From the NCBI RefSeq assembly GCF_002161085.1, contig NZ_NFLU01000005.1:124001-188000 (forward strand): a stretch of DNA of 64,000 nt, given 5' to 3'. Made by a program: the position numbers and the translations under genes. Source of the stretch: Flavonifractor sp. An112. GTDB lineage: Bacteria > Bacillota > Clostridia > Oscillospirales > Oscillospiraceae. Below are positions 52,772 through 62,024 of this stretch, in pieces (positions within the stretch are counted from its first letter, which is position 1; each line of letters opens with the position of its first letter). Below the pieces are notes generated by a model. That model saw only the letters and a list, made by a program, of their open reading frames with translations. It was not told the origin of the DNA and made no database searches.

Positions 52772-53965
52772 ATGAGCCTGAATGCCACCCCCGCAGGCGA
52801 GCGGGTCCACATCGCCTTTTTCGGCCGGCGCAACGCCGGTAAGTCCAGCCTGGTCAACGCCTTCACCGGCCAGGATCTGGCCATTGTGTCCGACGTGAAG
52901 GGCACCACCACCGACCCGGTGTACAAGGCCATGGAGCTGCTCCCTCTGGGTCCGGTGCAGATCATCGACACCCCCGGCATCGACGACGAGGGCGCCCTGG
53001 GTGAACTGCGGGTGAAAAAGACCCGGCAGGTGCTGAACAAAACCGACCTGGCCATTCTGGTGGCCGACGCCACCCAGCCCCTGGGCAAGGCAGAGGAGGA
53101 ACTGATTTCTCTTATCAAGGATAAGGGCATCCCCTATCTGCTGGCCTGGAACAAGGCCGACCTGCTGGACAGCGTGCCCGAGGAGGGGGAGAATACCCTG
53201 TGGGTGAGCGCCCTCACCGGGCTCCACATTCACGAATTGAAGGAGAAGGCCGCCCGGCTGGCGGGGCAGGAGGGCCCCAAGCGGCCCCTCATCGCCGATC
53301 TTCTTCAGCCCGGCGACACGGTGGTGCTGGTGGTGCCCATCGACAAGGCGGCCCCCAAGGGCCGGTTGATCCTGCCCCAGCAGCAGACCATCCGGGACGT
53401 GCTGGAGGCGGGAGCTGCCGCCCTGGTGTGCCGGAATACCGAGCTGGCCCTCACCCTGGCGGGGCTGCCCAAGCCGCCCCGGCTGGTGGTCACCGACAGC
53501 CAGGTGTTCGGAAAGGTGGCCAAGATCGTGCCCCGTGAGGTGCCCCTCACCTCCTTCTCCATCCTCATGGCCCGGTACAAGGGCGATCTGGCCCTCACGG
53601 TGGAGGGGGCCCGGGCGGTGAAGGACCTGAAAGCCGGGGACAAGGTGCTTATCGCCGAGGGCTGTACCCACCACCGCCAGTGCGAGGACATCGGTACGGT
53701 GAAGTTGCCCCGCTGGATCAAGGAAGCCACCGGGGTGGAGCCGGACTACACCTTCTGCTCCGGCCGGGAGTACCCGGAGGACTTGACACCCTACAAGCTG
53801 GTGATCCACTGCGGGGGCTGCACCCTGGGGGAGCGGGAGATGAAGTACCGCCAGCGCACCGCCGCCGATCAGGGCATTCCCATCACCAACTACGGCATCC
53901 TGATTGCCTCCCTCAACGGCATCCTGGAGCGCACTCTGGAGCCCTTCCCGGAATTTCATAGATGA
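52772..53965 (+). CDS. hydF: [FeFe]-hydrogenase maturation GTPase HydF
   Basis: 397 residues. The N-terminal GTPase has G1 GRRNAGKSSLVN, G3 DTPGIDDEG, G4 NKAD and G5 SALTG. The dimerisation domain follows. The C-terminal Fe-S domain has EGCTHHRQCED and HCGGCTLGEREM (CxH ... HCxxC ligands). HydF is the scaffold on which the diiron subcluster is completed and delivered to the hydrogenase. ATG 52772 has AAGGAGG. The hydrogenase itself is not in the window. Confidence 0.95.
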   Translation: MSLNATPAGERVHIAFFGRRNAGKSSLVNAFTGQDLAIVSDVKGTTTDPVYKAMELLPLGPVQIIDTPGIDDEGALGELRVKKTRQVLNKTDLAILVADATQPLGKAEEELISLIKDKGIPYLLAWNKADLLDSVPEEGENTLWVSALTGLHIHELKEKAARLAGQEGPKRPLIADLLQPGDTVVLVVPIDKAAPKGRLILPQQQTIRDVLEAGAAALVCRNTELALTLAGLPKPPRLVVTDSQVFGKVAKIVPREVPLTSFSILMARYKGDLALTVEGARAVKDLKAGDKVLIAEGCTHHRQCEDIGTVKLPRWIKEATGVEPDYTFCSGREYPEDLTPYKLVIHCGGCTLGEREMKYRQRTAADQGIPITNYGILIASLNGILERTLEPFPEFHR

Positions 53966-53998
53966 AAAAAGGACCGCTGCATCGCAGCGGTCCTTTTT
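53966..53998. terminator. Terminator after hydF
   Basis: AAAAAGGACCGCTGC, loop ATC, complement, T-run (53966-53998), shared with the convergent metH gene. Confidence 0.88.
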
Positions 53999-54005
53999 AT
54001 GTTTG

Positions 54006-56390
54006 TCAGCCTTGATAGATCTCCTTGGCGTACCGGACGGTGGCCATGGCGTCCTTGGCGTAGCAGTCCGCCCCGATCTGGTCGGCGTAGGCCGGGGTCA
54101 GCACCGCGCCGCCCACCACGATCTTCACCTGAGGGCAGGTCGAGCGCAGCTGGCGGATGGTCTCCTCCATACTCACCACCGTGGTAGTCATCAGGGCGCT
54201 GAGGCCCACCAGTTTCACGCCGGGCTGTCCGGCGGCCTCCACGATGCGCTCCGGGGCCACGTCCCGGCCCAGATCGATGACGGCAAAGCTGTAGTTTTCC
54301 AGCAGCACCTTGACGATGTTCTTGCCGATGTCGTGGATGTCCCCCTTGACGGTGGCCAGCACCACGGCCCCCTGGCTGGGCCGGTCCTCGCCGGACATGG
54401 CGTTCTGCACCACCTCAAAGGCGGCCTTGGCGGCCTCAGCGCTCATGAGCAGCTGGGGCAGGAAGAGAGTGCCCTTCTCAAAGCCCTGACCCACCTGGTC
54501 CAGGGCGGGGATGAGCACGCTGTCCACGATGTCCAGCGGGGCCTTACCGCCGTCCAGAGCGGCCTTGGCGGCCTGCGCCGCCCCCTCCTTGCTGCCCCGC
54601 AGGACGCAGTCGGTGAGAGAGGGGCCATCCGTAGAGGAAACAGGGGCGGCGGTGGTCTCCTGCCCGCCGTAGGCGGCGATGTAGCGGCCGCACTGGGGGT
54701 CCAGACCCATGAGAGCCTGATAGCCCCGCCAGGCCCCCATCATGGCGGCGTTGTTGGGGTTGAGGATGGCGCAGTCCAGCCCCTGCTGGAGGGCCATGGT
54801 AAAGAAGGCGGTGTTCACCAGCTCCCGCTTGGGGAGACCGAAGGACACGTTGGACACGCCCAGGATGGTGGATACCCCCAGCTCCTGCTTAATGCGGCCC
54901 ACCGCCTCCAGGGTGATTCTGGCGGCCTCCGGCTCGGAGGAGATGGTGAGGGTCAGGGGGTCGATGACGATCTCCTTTTTGGGGATGCCGTACTGAGCGG
55001 CGGTGTCGCAGATCTTTCTGGCGATGGCCAGCCGCCCCTCCGCGGTGGGGGGGATGCCGTTCTCGTCCAGGGCCAGGCCCACCACCACGCCGCCGTACTT
55101 CTTCACCAGGGGGAAGAGGGCGGCCATGCTCTCGGCCTTGCCGGACACCGAGTTGAGCATGGGCTTGCCGTTGTAGCGGCGCATGGCCCGCTCCATGGCC
55201 TCTGGGTCGGAGGTGTCCAGCTGGAGGGGGAGGGGGAGGACAGCCTGAAGGGCCTCCATCACCTCCACCAGCAGGGCGGGCTCGTCGATCTCAGGCAGGC
55301 CCACGTTCACGTCCAGCACCTGGGCCCCCGCCTCCTCCTGGGCAAAGGCCTCGTTGAGGAGGTACTCAATGTTGTGGTCCCGCAGGGCCTGCTGGAACTT
55401 CTTCTTGCCGGTGGGGTTGATGCGCTCGCCGATGACCACCGGGGCGGGGCCGATCTCCACCGCCTGGGCGTAGGAGGACACCAGGGTGCGGCCCTTGTCC
55501 GCGGCAGGGGTGAAGGGCTTGTCCCGGCACACGTCCACGGCCGCCTCAATGTGGTCGGGGGTGGTGCCGCAGCAGCCGCCCAGGATCTGGACGCCCAGGT
55601 CGGCGATGGTCCCCATGTGGACGGCAAACTCCGCCGGGCCCACGTCAAAGACGGTGCAGCCGTCGCAGGCGTGGGGCAGACCGGCGTTGGGGTTGACCAC
55701 CAGGGGCACCGAGGCATATTCCACCAACTGCTTGACGATGGGCACCATCTGGGCGGGGCCCAGGCCGCAGTTGACGCCCAGGGCATCCACACCCAGGCCC
55801 TCCAGCAGGGCCACGGTGGAGGCGGGGGTGCCGCCGGTGAGCAGCTTGCCGTTCTCCCCGTACACAGTGGTGACCACCACCGGCAGGTCGCTGTTCTCCT
55901 TGGCGGCCAGCACGGCGGCCTTGGCCTCGTAGGAGTCGCTCATGGTTTCGATGAGCACCAGGTCGGCCCCGGCGGCGGCGCCCGCTTTTACCACCTGGGC
56001 GTACAGGGCCACCGCGTCCTCAAAGTCCAGGTCGCCCATGGGCTTCAAGAGCTTGCCGGTGGGGCCCATGTCCAGGGCCACGAACACGTCGGGCCGGGGG
56101 TCGGCGTCTCTGGCCTCGCAGGCCAGCCGCACACCAGCGGTCACCAGCTCCTCCAGATCAAACTGACCGCCGGCGGGGAACTTCAGGGCGTTGGCGCCGA
56201 AGGTATTGGTACATAGAATGTTGCTTCCCGCCTTCAGATAGGCCCGGTGGAGGTTGGAAATGCGGTCCGGGTGGAGCAGGTTCCAGGTCTCGGGCAGCTC
56301 GCCGCCCTTCAGGCCCTGAGCCTGGAGCAGGGTGCCGGTGCCGCCGTCAAAAAACAGGCGCTGGCTGTGCAGCGCGTCGATGAATTTCAT
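54006..56390 (-). CDS. metH: Cobalamin-dependent methionine synthase, short form without activation domain
   Basis: 794 residues; full-length MetH has about 1,200. Domains in order: homocysteine-binding (1-300; zinc ligands in GVNCGLG and GGCCGTTPDH), methyltetrahydrofolate-binding pterin domain (about 310-560; VIGERINPTGKK), B12 cap (about 580-660), and B12-binding domain with DIHDIGKNI supplying the cobalt-ligating histidine (about 670-794). The missing reactivation domain is encoded by the gene just upstream. AGGAGAG lies inside that gene and the ATG overlaps its stop by four bases, so the two chains are made together. Confidence 0.93.
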   Translation of the reverse strand: MKFIDALHSQRLFFDGGTGTLLQAQGLKGGELPETWNLLHPDRISNLHRAYLKAGSNILCTNTFGANALKFPAGGQFDLEELVTAGVRLACEARDADPRPDVFVALDMGPTGKLLKPMGDLDFEDAVALYAQVVKAGAAAGADLVLIETMSDSYEAKAAVLAAKENSDLPVVVTTVYGENGKLLTGGTPASTVALLEGLGVDALGVNCGLGPAQMVPIVKQLVEYASVPLVVNPNAGLPHACDGCTVFDVGPAEFAVHMGTIADLGVQILGGCCGTTPDHIEAAVDVCRDKPFTPAADKGRTLVSSYAQAVEIGPAPVVIGERINPTGKKKFQQALRDHNIEYLLNEAFAQEEAGAQVLDVNVGLPEIDEPALLVEVMEALQAVLPLPLQLDTSDPEAMERAMRRYNGKPMLNSVSGKAESMAALFPLVKKYGGVVVGLALDENGIPPTAEGRLAIARKICDTAAQYGIPKKEIVIDPLTLTISSEPEAARITLEAVGRIKQELGVSTILGVSNVSFGLPKRELVNTAFFTMALQQGLDCAILNPNNAAMMGAWRGYQALMGLDPQCGRYIAAYGGQETTAAPVSSTDGPSLTDCVLRGSKEGAAQAAKAALDGGKAPLDIVDSVLIPALDQVGQGFEKGTLFLPQLLMSAEAAKAAFEVVQNAMSGEDRPSQGAVVLATVKGDIHDIGKNIVKVLLENYSFAVIDLGRDVAPERIVEAAGQPGVKLVGLSALMTTTVVSMEETIRQLRSTCPQVKIVVGGAVLTPAYADQIGADCYAKDAMATVRYAKEIYQG

Positions 56391-57031
56391 GTGGTATCTC
56401 TCCTAAAGGCGCAGTTGGTTTTGGAACAGGTGGCGCAGCCCCCGGCGTGGCATTTGCCGGGGGTATTTGCCACACCAATCACCGCCGTCACCGACTTGAT
56501 GGGGGCCAGTAGGCAGGTGTCGGTGGCGGTGAGGCCGATCTTCCGGGGACTGTCCAACCGCCGCAGCAGTTCGGGCTGGGCGGTGAGGGGAAAGTCCCCG
56601 TAGCCGGGGCTGAACCGGGGCCGCAGATATTTGCCGGGATAGCGCTGGGCCAGCTGGTCGCAGGCGTCGTCGCACACCGCCTCGATGAGGGCGGCGGCCA
56701 CCGCCTGGTCCATGGCGGCCCGGGTCACCTGGCCCGCCGCCGAGCGGGCGATGAGCCGGTCTACCCCCACCCCCAGGGTGGCCCCGAAGAGGAGGGCGGC
56801 GGTGCAGCCCTCCAGGTGGGCCCGCAGCTTTTCGCTGTCAATGGACCAGTCCCCCAGCTCCACCCCGCCGGGGCGGAGGGTGAGGGGGACCTCCACAGAA
56901 GTCCACCGGGGGTCGGCGGCCCCCTCCACCGCCTGGATGCGCTCGTCCAGCAGGGCGGCGGTGGCCTCGTCGGGCTGGGCGCCCCGGTAGCCCAGATAGC
57001 GCAGGGCCTCGGACCGGGGGGTGTGGATCAT
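56387..57031 (-). CDS. Methionine synthase activation subunit (Met_synt_B12-like)
   Basis: 214 residues. It corresponds to the C-terminal S-adenosylmethionine-binding reactivation domain of MetH, here as a separate protein. The diagnostic stretch is LRPRFSPGYGDFPLTAQPELLRRLD near 140-165, with IGLTATDTCLLAPIKSVTAVIGV after it. The C-terminus adds a cysteine cluster, CHAGGCATCSKTNC, not found in the E. coli domain. It would re-methylate oxidised cob(II)alamin on MetH. It overlaps metF and metH by four bases at each end. Confidence 0.88.
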   Translation of the reverse strand: MIHTPRSEALRYLGYRGAQPDEATAALLDERIQAVEGAADPRWTSVEVPLTLRPGGVELGDWSIDSEKLRAHLEGCTAALLFGATLGVGVDRLIARSAAGQVTRAAMDQAVAAALIEAVCDDACDQLAQRYPGKYLRPRFSPGYGDFPLTAQPELLRRLDSPRKIGLTATDTCLLAPIKSVTAVIGVANTPGKCHAGGCATCSKTNCAFRRDTT

Positions 57032-57888
57032 TTCAGGACCTCCGACAGGCTGGACTGGATGGAGGCGGCGATCTCCGGCTTGTTCATGGAGTAGATGTGG
57101 ATATGCTCCACGCCGTTGGCGATGAGGTCGATGATCTGCTCGGCGGCGTAGGCCACACCGGCCTGGCGCATGGCGGCGGGGTTGTCCCCGAACCGGTCCA
57201 CAATGGCCTTGAACCGCTCGGGCAGGTAGGTGCCGGACAACTTGCAGATGCGGGCGATCTGCTTGCCGTTGGTTACCGGCATGATGCCTGCCACCACCGG
57301 CACGGTGATCCCCTTCTCCCGGATGCGGTAGAGGAAGTTGTAGAGGATGTTGTTGTCAAAGAACATCTGGGTGGTGAGGAACTGGCAGCCCGCCTCCACC
57401 TTGGCCTTCAGGTGGTCGATGTCGGCGTTCTTGGTGGGGGACTCGGGGTGTCCCTCGGGGTAGCAGGCGCCACCGATGCAGAAGTCGCCGTGGGCCTTGA
57501 TGTCGCGCACCAGCTGGGCGGCGTACTGGTAGTCGTGGGCGGGAGCGCCTCCCTCGGGGATGTCGCCCCGGAGGGCCAGCACGTTCTGGATGCCATTCTC
57601 CTTCAGGTGCTCCAGCACCTGGGCCACGTGGTCCCGGGTGGAGGAGGCGCAGGTCAGGTGGGCCAGCACGTCCACGCCGTACTGCTGCTGGATGCCGGCG
57701 GCAATGCCCACGGTGTAGTCGCTGGTACCGCCGCCGGCGCCGTAGGTGACGCTCATAAAGTCGGGCCGCAGGGCGGCGATGTCCTGGGTGGCCTTGGCCA
57801 CCGAGTCATAGGTGTCGCTGGTCTTGGGGGGGAACACCTCAAAGGACAGCGTAGGGCGGTCCTGGTTCAGAATGTCGATGATCTTCAT
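57028..57888 (-). CDS. metF: Methylenetetrahydrofolate reductase
   Basis: 286 residues, TIM barrel. Motifs are LSFEVFPPKT (catalytic glutamate), MSVTYGAGGGTSD, HLTCASSTRD, NVLALRGDIPEGG, DFCIGGACYPEGHPES and QMFFDNNILYNF. It reduces methylene- to methyl-tetrahydrofolate, the methyl donor for MetH downstream. ATG 57888 has AAGGAG; an in-frame ATG at 57924 lacks a ribosome site. It is first gene of the metF-activation-metH operon. No SAM or B12 riboswitch is visible upstream. Confidence 0.94.
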   Translation of the reverse strand: MKIIDILNQDRPTLSFEVFPPKTSDTYDSVAKATQDIAALRPDFMSVTYGAGGGTSDYTVGIAAGIQQQYGVDVLAHLTCASSTRDHVAQVLEHLKENGIQNVLALRGDIPEGGAPAHDYQYAAQLVRDIKAHGDFCIGGACYPEGHPESPTKNADIDHLKAKVEAGCQFLTTQMFFDNNILYNFLYRIREKGITVPVVAGIMPVTNGKQIARICKLSGTYLPERFKAIVDRFGDNPAAMRQAGVAYAAEQIIDLIANGVEHIHIYSMNKPEIAASIQSSLSEVLK

Positions 57889-57966
57889 GGAAGCATCTCC
57901 TTCGCTTGGGGAATTGGGAAACATTATATCACAGATGGGGGGAAAATCCTATCGCTTACCAAAAAG

Positions 57967-57997
57967 AAAGGGCCAGCTGTTTGACAGCTGACCCTTT
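57967..57997 (-). terminator. Terminator of the Cys-rich protein gene
   Basis: AAAGGGcCAGCTGT, loop TTG, ACAGCTGaCCCTTT, with one mismatch. It lies after the stop at 58006 on the minus strand, ahead of the metF unit. Confidence 0.72.
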
Positions 57998-58005
57998 TGT
58001 GCGTG

Positions 58006-58311
58006 TTACTTCTGCCCGGCTTCCCGCTCCCGGTCGGCCATGGCCTTGGCGATCTCCTGGAATTTGGCGGCGATGTAGCCGTAGTTCTCCCGCTTGTGGG
58101 GGAGGGTACAGTTGCTGCAATCCTTGATGCCGCTGTCCAGATACTTGAAGTTGCCGCCGCAGTCCCGGCCCAGCATATACAGCGGGCAGTAGCAGAACAG
58201 GCAGTTGAAGTCCTGTCCCTCGGGGACCTTGTGGCAGGGGTAGTACTCGCACTCCTTGTTGGTGTAGAAGGAGAAGTGCTTGCCTTCCCAGTAGGGTTTG
58301 TTCTCTTCCAT
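58006..58311 (-). CDS. Cysteine-rich small domain protein
   Basis: 101 residues from ATG 58311, with AAAGGGG about eight bases upstream; an in-frame ATG at 58347 has no ribosome site. It contains nine cysteines: CEYYPCHK, FNCLFCYCPLYMLGRDCGG and IKDCSNCTLPH. The pattern fits the Cys_rich_small family, predicted to bind metal and often found near cobalamin genes in anaerobes. Here it lies next to the B12-dependent methionine genes but is separately terminated. Function is unknown. Confidence 0.8.
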   Translation of the reverse strand: MEENKPYWEGKHFSFYTNKECEYYPCHKVPEGQDFNCLFCYCPLYMLGRDCGGNFKYLDSGIKDCSNCTLPHKRENYGYIAAKFQEIAKAMADREREAGQK

Positions 58312-58380
58312 GACCGCGCCCCTTTCCGTGTCATTCTGTTCTTCCATGATACACGGAGAGGACGGGGTCTGTCAAGGAAC

Positions 58381-60666
58381 TTAGGCCTTGCCCGCGGCCT
58401 TCAGGCCCGCCAGCACCCGGCTGGGGGTCAGGGGGAACTCGTGGAAGCGCACACCGGTGGCGTCGGCCACTGCATTGCCGATGGCAGCCAGGGTGGGGTT
58501 GACGCCGCACTCGCCGATGCCGATGATGCCGAACACACCGGAGGGGTCCGGATTCTCCACCAGGATGGACTCGATCTCCGGCCGGTCATCGGCGGTGGGC
58601 AGCATATAGGAGTGGAAGCCCTTGTTGTAGAAGCCCTTACCCTCCACATAGGTCATCTCCTCCCGGACGGCATAGCCCACGCCCTGGAGCACGCCGCCTT
58701 CGATCTGGCCGCGGCACAGAGGCGGGTTGACCGCCTTGCCCACGTCGTGGGCGGCGGCTACCTTGATGACCTTCACCATGCCGGTCTCCATGTCCACCTC
58801 CACCTCGGCGGCCTGGGCGTAGAAGGGGAGACAGTTGGGGGGCACCTGGCAGGAGGAGGCCAGGAACTGCTTGCCCTCCAGATGGGCCTGGGAGGCCATG
58901 TCGGCCAGGGTGGCCACCTGCTTGCCGTCGCAGGTGATGATGCCGTCGGTCATATCCAGGTTTTCCGGATCGATGCCCAGCTTGGGCCCCACCCAGTCGA
59001 AAATGTCCTTCCGCAGCTTTTTGCCGGCGTCGGCCATGACATAGCTGACGGTGTACAGGGTGCGGGTGGCGTGGGAGCCGATGTCGAAGGGGGCGGCATC
59101 GGTGTCGCCGAACTTCATGACAGCGTCCTTGTAGGGTACCCCGATGAGGTCGGCGGCCACCTGGAGGCAGGCGGTGGTTGAGCCGGGGCCGATCTCCGGG
59201 ATGGAGGAGTTGACGAAGAGGGTGCCGTCCCGCTCGATGCGGAGAATGACGGTGTTGTAGTCCACGCAGAAGGGGGCGGCGTTGCTGACGTGGGTACCGG
59301 CGGAGATGCCCACGCCCCGGCGGATGCGGCCGGTCCGCTCACCGGCCTTGCCGTGCTTGTCATACCAGCCGATGGCGGCGGCCGCCTTGTCCAGGCACTC
59401 GTTGGTGCCGCAGGAGCCCGGCGGGAAGGGGAACCAGTTCTTGGTGTCCTCCCGGGTGGAGTTCTTCTTCCGCAGCTCGATGGGGTCCATACCCAGCTTT
59501 TCCGCCATCAGCTCAATGGCGGGCTCCACCACCGCGTTGCCCTGGGGGGTACCGAAGCCGCGCATGGCACCGGCGGTCATCTGGTTGGTGTACACCGGCC
59601 AGCCGGTATAGCGGAAGTTGGGGATGGCGTAGGCCCCGGCGGTGCCGCAGGCGCCGCACACGCCCACCAGGTCGGTGCCGAAGGTGGCGTAGGCGCCGGT
59701 GTTCAGCCAGGCCTGGGTGTCGATGGCAACAAAGGTGCCGTCGGCCTTGGCCCCCAGCTTGCACTTGAGGTAGCCGCCGTGGCGGGAGTCGGAACAGGTA
59801 AAGTCCTCCTCACGGGTGTAGATCAGCTTGACGGGGCGGAAGCACTGCATGGACAGAGCGGCCGCCAGAATCTCCGCCTTGCCGGACAGGCCGATGCGCA
59901 CGCCGAAGCCGCCGCCCACATAGGGGGCGTTCTTCACGGTGACCTTGCTCACCGGAATGTCCAGGGCCTCGGCCAAAATCATCTTGGTGGGGTAGAGGGA
60001 CTGGGTGGTGCAGATGACCTCCAGCCGTCCGTCGGGGCTGTAGGTGGCCACCGCGCCGTGGGGCTCCATCTGGGCCTGCTTCACCCGGGGCAGGGTCACG
60101 TCGTACTCCACCACCGCGTCGCACTGGTCAAAGGCGGAGGTGGGATCGCCGCCGAATTCCAGCACAATGGGCCCGCCGCAGATGTTATGAAAATCGGGGT
60201 TGGCAAACTTGGGCTGGACCTCGGGGGACTCGGGCTTGACGGCCTCCAGGGGGTCGTAGACGGCGGGCAGCTCCTGCCACTCTACCTTAATGAGCTTTAC
60301 CGCCTGCTCGGCAATGGCCTCGGTGTCGGCGGCCACGGCGGCCACCTCGTCGCCAATGTACTTGGGCTCATCGGTGAAGATGGTCTGATCCAGCACCGGC
60401 TTGTGGGGCAGGGGGGTGATGAACATGGGGGCCGCCCCATTCCACACCTTGTTGGAGGTGTTCTTGAAGGTGCACACCGCCCGCACGCCGGGCAGGGCCT
60501 CGGCCGCGGAGGTGTCAATGCTCAGCACCTTGGCGTGGGCGTAGGGGCTGCGCAGCACCTTGCCGTATACCATCCGGGGCAGGGTCACGTCGAAGGTGAA
60601 CAGGCCCCGGCCAGTAACCTTGTCAAAGCCGTCGTTACGGGGAATGCTCTGTCCTACATATTTCAT
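58381..60666 (-). CDS. Xanthine dehydrogenase-family molybdopterin-binding subunit
   Basis: 761 residues. It has an aldehyde-oxidase/xanthine-dehydrogenase a/b hammerhead domain (about 15-125), then the Mo-cofactor domain with GGGFGVR, AGAMRGFGTPQG, and the catalytic glutamate in IGIGECGVNPTLAAIGNA near the C-terminus. It hydroxylates a heterocycle or aldehyde; xanthine, hypoxanthine or nicotinate-like substrates are possible. ATG 60666 is 8 bases after AAGGGGGAG; a GTG at 60675 overlapping the 2Fe-2S subunit's stop is the alternative. It is the third gene of the operon. Confidence 0.92.
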   Translation of the reverse strand: MKYVGQSIPRNDGFDKVTGRGLFTFDVTLPRMVYGKVLRSPYAHAKVLSIDTSAAEALPGVRAVCTFKNTSNKVWNGAAPMFITPLPHKPVLDQTIFTDEPKYIGDEVAAVAADTEAIAEQAVKLIKVEWQELPAVYDPLEAVKPESPEVQPKFANPDFHNICGGPIVLEFGGDPTSAFDQCDAVVEYDVTLPRVKQAQMEPHGAVATYSPDGRLEVICTTQSLYPTKMILAEALDIPVSKVTVKNAPYVGGGFGVRIGLSGKAEILAAALSMQCFRPVKLIYTREEDFTCSDSRHGGYLKCKLGAKADGTFVAIDTQAWLNTGAYATFGTDLVGVCGACGTAGAYAIPNFRYTGWPVYTNQMTAGAMRGFGTPQGNAVVEPAIELMAEKLGMDPIELRKKNSTREDTKNWFPFPPGSCGTNECLDKAAAAIGWYDKHGKAGERTGRIRRGVGISAGTHVSNAAPFCVDYNTVILRIERDGTLFVNSSIPEIGPGSTTACLQVAADLIGVPYKDAVMKFGDTDAAPFDIGSHATRTLYTVSYVMADAGKKLRKDIFDWVGPKLGIDPENLDMTDGIITCDGKQVATLADMASQAHLEGKQFLASSCQVPPNCLPFYAQAAEVEVDMETGMVKVIKVAAAHDVGKAVNPPLCRGQIEGGVLQGVGYAVREEMTYVEGKGFYNKGFHSYMLPTADDRPEIESILVENPDPSGVFGIIGIGECGVNPTLAAIGNAVADATGVRFHEFPLTPSRVLAGLKAAGKA

Positions 60667-60671
60667 GCTCT

Positions 60672-61145
60672 TCACTCCCCCTTCTGGATGCGCTGGGCGG
60701 CGGCCTCCACCGCCCGCTCGATGTTGACGTATCCGGTGCAGCGGCAGATGTTGCCGCCCAGAGCCTCCCGGATCTCCTCCTTTTTAGGCTCCGGGTTCTC
60801 ATCCAGCAGGGCCTTGGCCGACATGATCATGCCGGGGGTGCAGAAGCCGCACTGGACGGCCCCCTGGTTGATGAACTCCTCCTGCAGGGGGTGGAGCTTG
60901 CCGTTTTTGGCCACACCCTCGATGGTCTGGATGACGGCCCCCTCCGCCCGCATGACGGGGATGATGCAGGAGGTCACCGATTTGCCGTCCATGATGATGG
61001 TGCAGGCGCCGCACTCCCCCTTGCCGCAGCCGATCTTGGTGCCGGTGAGGTAGAGATTGTCCCGCAGGAACTGGGCCAGGGAGATGGAGGGGTCCACCTC
61101 CGCCGTAATGGCCTCGCCGTTGATGGTGGTATGTAAAACAGCCAT
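60672..61145 (-). CDS. Xanthine dehydrogenase-family 2Fe-2S subunit
   Basis: 157 residues. Two [2Fe-2S] sites are visible: the plant-ferredoxin type CGKGECGACTIIMDGKSVTSC (about 40-60) and the second CGFCTPGM ... CRCTGY (about 98-138). It passes electrons from the Mo site to the FAD subunit. It is a middle gene between the FAD and Mo subunits. Confidence 0.94.
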   Translation of the reverse strand: MAVLHTTINGEAITAEVDPSISLAQFLRDNLYLTGTKIGCGKGECGACTIIMDGKSVTSCIIPVMRAEGAVIQTIEGVAKNGKLHPLQEEFINQGAVQCGFCTPGMIMSAKALLDENPEPKKEEIREALGGNICRCTGYVNIERAVEAAAQRIQKGE

Positions 61146-61163
61146 GTCAATTCCGCCTTTCTC

Positions 61164-62024
61164 TCAATGTGCCAGCTGATCCCGGCAGGCCTCCAGGGCC
61201 CGGCGGATGATCACCGGCAGGGTGTCCAGCCGGTACTCCCGGCTGCCCCGCAGGGGGTTGCTTCTGGGGTTGGCGTTTTCCAGGGCCAGCTGTCCGGCCT
61301 GGGCCATGTTCTCATCGGTGAGGGGCTTGCCCGCCAGGAAGGCCTCGGCGGCCTGGGCCCGCACAGGTCCCACGCCCACGGGGGCCATGGTGATCCGGGC
61401 CCAGGTGACCAGGCCGTCCTCCACATGGACCATGGCGGCGCAGTTGAGCATGGGCAGGGACAGGGATTTCCGCAGCTCCAGTCGCACAAAGGAAGCGGCC
61501 TCCCCGGGCTGGGGCAGAGGAATGGAGATCTTGGTCACCAGCTCCCGGCTGTGGTCGATGGTGCTGCGGGCGAAGCCGGCGTACATCTCACCCATGGACA
61601 GCTGACGCGCCCCCTGGGCGGACAGGACGGTGAAGGTGGGGGCCAGGGGGGCCAGGGACATGGCGCCGTCGCCGGCGGGCTGGGCGCTGACCACGTTGCC
61701 CACCAGAGTGGCCGAGTTGCGGATCTGGAGGGACCCTACCGTGCCGCAGCCCTGAGCCAGGGAGGGGAAGTATTGGCGGACCAGCGGCGAGCGGGCGATG
61801 GTGGTCAGGGTGACGGCGGCGCCGATGACCAGCTTGCCGTCCTCCACGGTGATGCCGCACAGCTCGGGTACCCGGGTTACATCTACCCACACCTGGGGCT
61901 GTACCTTCCCGGCCTTGAAATCCACCATCAGGTCAGTGCCGCCGGCCAGGACCACGGCTCCGCCGTCGGCCTGAGCCAGCGTGTCCAGCACTTGCTGGAC
62001 AGACGATGCGTTCACATATTCCAT
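61164..62024 (-). CDS. Xanthine dehydrogenase-family FAD-binding subunit
   Basis: 286 residues. The N-terminal FAD motif is VVLAGGTDLMVDFKAG, a second motif is CGTVGSLQIRNSATLVGNV, and the CO-dehydrogenase flavoprotein C-terminal domain is about 180-280. It moves electrons to NAD or another acceptor. AAAGGAGAGG precedes the ATG. It is first gene of the three-subunit operon, facing a ModE-like regulator across a 331-base region. Confidence 0.93.
   Translation of the reverse strand: MEYVNASSVQQVLDTLAQADGGAVVLAGGTDLMVDFKAGKVQPQVWVDVTRVPELCGITVEDGKLVIGAAVTLTTIARSPLVRQYFPSLAQGCGTVGSLQIRNSATLVGNVVSAQPAGDGAMSLAPLAPTFTVLSAQGARQLSMGEMYAGFARSTIDHSRELVTKISIPLPQPGEAASFVRLELRKSLSLPMLNCAAMVHVEDGLVTWARITMAPVGVGPVRAQAAEAFLAGKPLTDENMAQAGQLALENANPRSNPLRGSREYRLDTLPVIIRRALEACRDQLAH

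Noticed and set aside
57889-58005. SAM or B12 riboswitch upstream of metF
   Set aside because: The gap is about 120 bases, contains the preceding gene's terminator, and shows no conserved riboswitch core.
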